A stretch of DNA of 64,000 bases from Agelaius tricolor. Its lineage: Eukaryota > Chordata > Aves > Passeriformes > Icteridae. The notes beneath the pieces are model-generated. The model searched no databases, was not told the origin of the DNA, and worked only from the letters and a program-made list of their open reading frames with translations. Location: contig JALJCS010000012.1 of the NCBI GenBank assembly GCA_023055355.1, positions 12,126,501-12,190,500 on the forward strand, in the 5' to 3' direction. Below, one piece after another: positions 62,051 through 64,000 of this stretch (position 1 is its first letter; each line of letters opens with the position of its first letter). The position numbers were made by a program, and so were the translations under genes.

Positions 62051-62500
62051 TATGTATGTCTGACCTCAGTATCAAACAAAGTCTTTGAACCCCTCTTGAA
62101 GGAAAAGGGTAGTTCAAGGACATGGAGTTACATGGAAAATTGGATAAAATGCAATGTGTTTTTAACAAAAGCCAATTGTGTCAGATTAGACCAGTATCTG
62201 TCTTCGATAAGAACTGTTTGGCTGGACAAGGTTGAAGTAGCAAGTCAAATCTATATGTGTAGTTCTAAGTAAGGCACATAAGGTACCCTGCCTCACGGGA
62301 TATCATTATTTGAGAGAGACAAAAGGGAATAGTATGCATTTGAAGACAGATAAGAAATTAATTTCCTGTTTAGCCAGCTTGGGTCATCTTAGAAAGGGCA
62401 TTTAGAAAGAGAAGAGCAAATATAAGGGGTGTGCCTCAGGCCCCAGTCTTGGCAACAGAGGGCTTTGAATGTGTTTGTGAACATCAGTTACTATAAAATG
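62051..62500 (+). mobile_element. Decayed CR1 reverse-transcriptase fragment
   Basis: Three CR1 ORF2 landmarks appear in the right order on the plus strand: CAAAAGCCAATTGTGTCAGA (about 62168-62187, from the segment coding for the KG.SC.TNL region), AGTAAGGCACATAAGGTACC (about 62267-62286, corresponding to the F-SKAFDTV block), and GGTGTGCCTCAGGCCCCAGT (about 62428-62447, the GVPQGSVLGP block). Many indels and stops make it a fossil of the RT domain. It lies antisense to SLC9A9 in its intron. Confidence 0.7.
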
Positions 62501-63255
62501 TTATGCCCTCTCTGTATCATTCCCTCTTTGATTTTCTTATTTCTAGTTGTTTTTCTCCTTATCATGCTGATTGTCACTTACAGTAAAGCACTCTGACACA
62601 TGAGAAGTGCCTGAGACGTGCAGGTTTCCTCTCCTGTCACTCTGGGGCACTGAGGCATTGTCCTGTGAACCTTCTCAGGTAAACAAACTGAAAGGAGCCT
62701 GTGACACATGAAGTGGAAGAAATTTAAGATGCAGAAACATTTAATAGTAGAGCACTCTTTTGACCTCACAGTTTTGACAAAGAAACTCTTAAAACATCAT
62801 ATTGAGAGGCAAGCAGAAGATTTTTTTAACCTGTAAGAAAAGATGACAGCATATTATCTTTTATGGCTGCAGCAACATTGTCTGAATGGTTAAATCAGCC
62901 TTCTGTGCTTGTGTAAAGATGAGATGGAACTCAGAACAGACCTATCATCATTTTGAGATTGTGTGTGTCAGGTTGTTTTATTGGCCTGCATCTCAGCTCT
63001 GTCACTGAGGAACCTGAGAGAACTCATTCAATCTTTGGCCATAACCTGCTGAGCTACATGCACTTCATGTTCTGTTCCTCACTTCAGCAGTGTATAGAAA
63101 ATACTCTGCATTTTCATCAGGAATTGAGACTGGCAGGTCCCAGCTCCCAGGTAGCATCTGTGCCTCTGCTGTATCAACTCATTCTGGTTTACTCAATATT
63201 GCATGGTTGGTACCTTCAGGGTTTGACTTTCAGTTAAGGCATAGTTGATCCCTCT

Positions 63256-63269
63256 GTGTGTGTGTGTGA
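63256..63269. repeat. Short TG microsatellite
   Basis: CTGTGTGTGTGTGTGATA: about six TG units. Simple sequence. Confidence 0.75.
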
Positions 63270-63363
63270 TAACATTATGGGGCAGCCTAGCAAAGGGCAG
63301 AAAATTCAAATACACAATACCAGTACTAATATTAGTTTGATTTTCTTATTGGCAGTGTAATGC

Positions 63364-63408
63364 TTTATATGAGTTCAAATAGCTTTTAGGTATTTGAACT
63401 CATATAAA
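63364..63408. repeat. Perfect 18-bp inverted repeat (hairpin)
   Basis: TTTATATGAGTTCAAATA (63364-63381) is matched base for base by its complement at 63391-63408, with a 9-base loop (GCTTTTAGG). It is intronic in SLC9A9. The stem is AT-rich but not simple sequence. It could be a palindromic remnant of a small transposon, a recent templated palindrome, or an RNA hairpin. Nothing else marks it as a microRNA. Confidence 0.9.
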
Positions 63409-64000
63409 CATTTCCATTTTGAATGTTTTTTGGTAAGGTTTTTAAGGGATGATTGTTTTGGAATACACTTGTGATTCACTTTCCTCCCTCCGCCAGTTCT
63501 AAACCTGCCCTAATGATCCTTGTCTTTTAGATGCCAAGATAAACCATTGTACATGTGCATTTGTGCTTGTCCCTTGTTATCACCTCTCACTTTTCATGGT
63601 ATAAGGAACAGCATAACTGGATGAGTTTTGCAACTGGAAGATTCTGACCCCCTGCTAAGCAAGCTGGATGAAAGGGTTAGGAGAGGAGGCTCATCACCTG
63701 TCATATTGTACTGACTCCTGATGTTTGGCTGGAGAGTTGGCAGCTGAGCAAAGCCCTCAGTGGGCAGGGGGATAGAAAAAGTAGCAGCATGTGCACTGAT
63801 CACTCAAACCTGAGCAAAATAGTTTTAAAGGAAAAAATAGCCTTCGTGGATAAATATTGGTTTGTACCATTGTGTACATTGCATGCCAAATGAAAACAGT
63901 AGAGATATTTTCCAACTTTTGGAGTTGAAACCCTGCAGCTTTAGAAGAGTAAAGCCTTTAGGTGTGCTGCTGTTACTAAGAGTGAGTCCTGCTAAGGAGT

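Larger units (their letters stand above)
62501..64000 (-). other. SLC9A9: SLC9A9 intron (continued), no exon seen
   Basis: No exon or gene recognised. It holds a TGTGTGTGTGTG tract at about 63258-63268 and a perfect hairpin at 63364-63408. It is assumed to be intronic because no earlier SLC9A9 exon was found before the window ends. Confidence 0.55.

Noticed and set aside
1..64000. CRISPR arrays, tRNA or rRNA genes, intact endogenous retroviruses
   Set aside because: No regular short repeat-spacer arrays, no tRNA or rRNA signatures and no retroviral gene motifs were seen. The genome type is a vertebrate nuclear one.

Overview
The window looks like nuclear DNA from a bird, or less likely another sauropsid. 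It has sparse genes with vertebrate splice sites. Its recognisable interspersed repeats are CR1-type LINE fragments, with no mammalian SINE or L1. The two genes found, CHST2 and SLC9A9, are also neighbours in other amniotes. Species cannot be named from the sequence.

Layout: (1) Positions 1-900 may hold the very end of an upstream plus-strand transcript, marked by an AATAAA at 63-68 with a GT-rich stretch after it, followed by a short GC-rising spacer. (2) About 840-2930 is a strong CpG island. It carries paired CCAAT boxes, GC boxes and several upstream ATGs. It also carries the single coding exon of CHST2 (GlcNAc-6-O-sulfotransferase 1, plus strand, 1605-2895), which is interrupted here by one extra G in a G tract at 2447-2456. 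(3) Positions 2896 to about 3830 are the likely CHST2 3' UTR. (4) About 3.8-49.5 kb is a long intergenic interval without a recognisable protein gene. It holds two CR1 copies (about 7.6 and 9.0 kb), a short CR1 tail (47.3 kb), two small CpG-rich patches (5.1 and 10.1-10.6 kb), an unusual array of ~155-bp units carrying telomere-like motifs in both orientations (22.3-23.2 kb), and simple-sequence tracts. (5) About 49.5-64 kb is the 3' end of SLC9A9 (endosomal Na+/H+ exchanger NHE9) on the minus strand. The last coding exon is 50969-51190 and the preceding exon is 51689-51794. The next intron upstream probably runs to the right edge; it contains an old CR1 reverse-transcriptase fossil and a perfect 18-bp hairpin.

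The two genes are convergent, and nothing in the sequence links their functions. CHST2 acts in the Golgi on glycan sulfation. SLC9A9 sets endosomal pH. I see no operon, CRISPR array, tRNA, rRNA or intact mobile element. I found no convincing novel biological system. The items most worth checking are the CHST2 frameshift, the inverted telomere-like repeat array, the perfect hairpin at 63.4 kb and the spliceable CpG-rich ORF at 10.2 kb.
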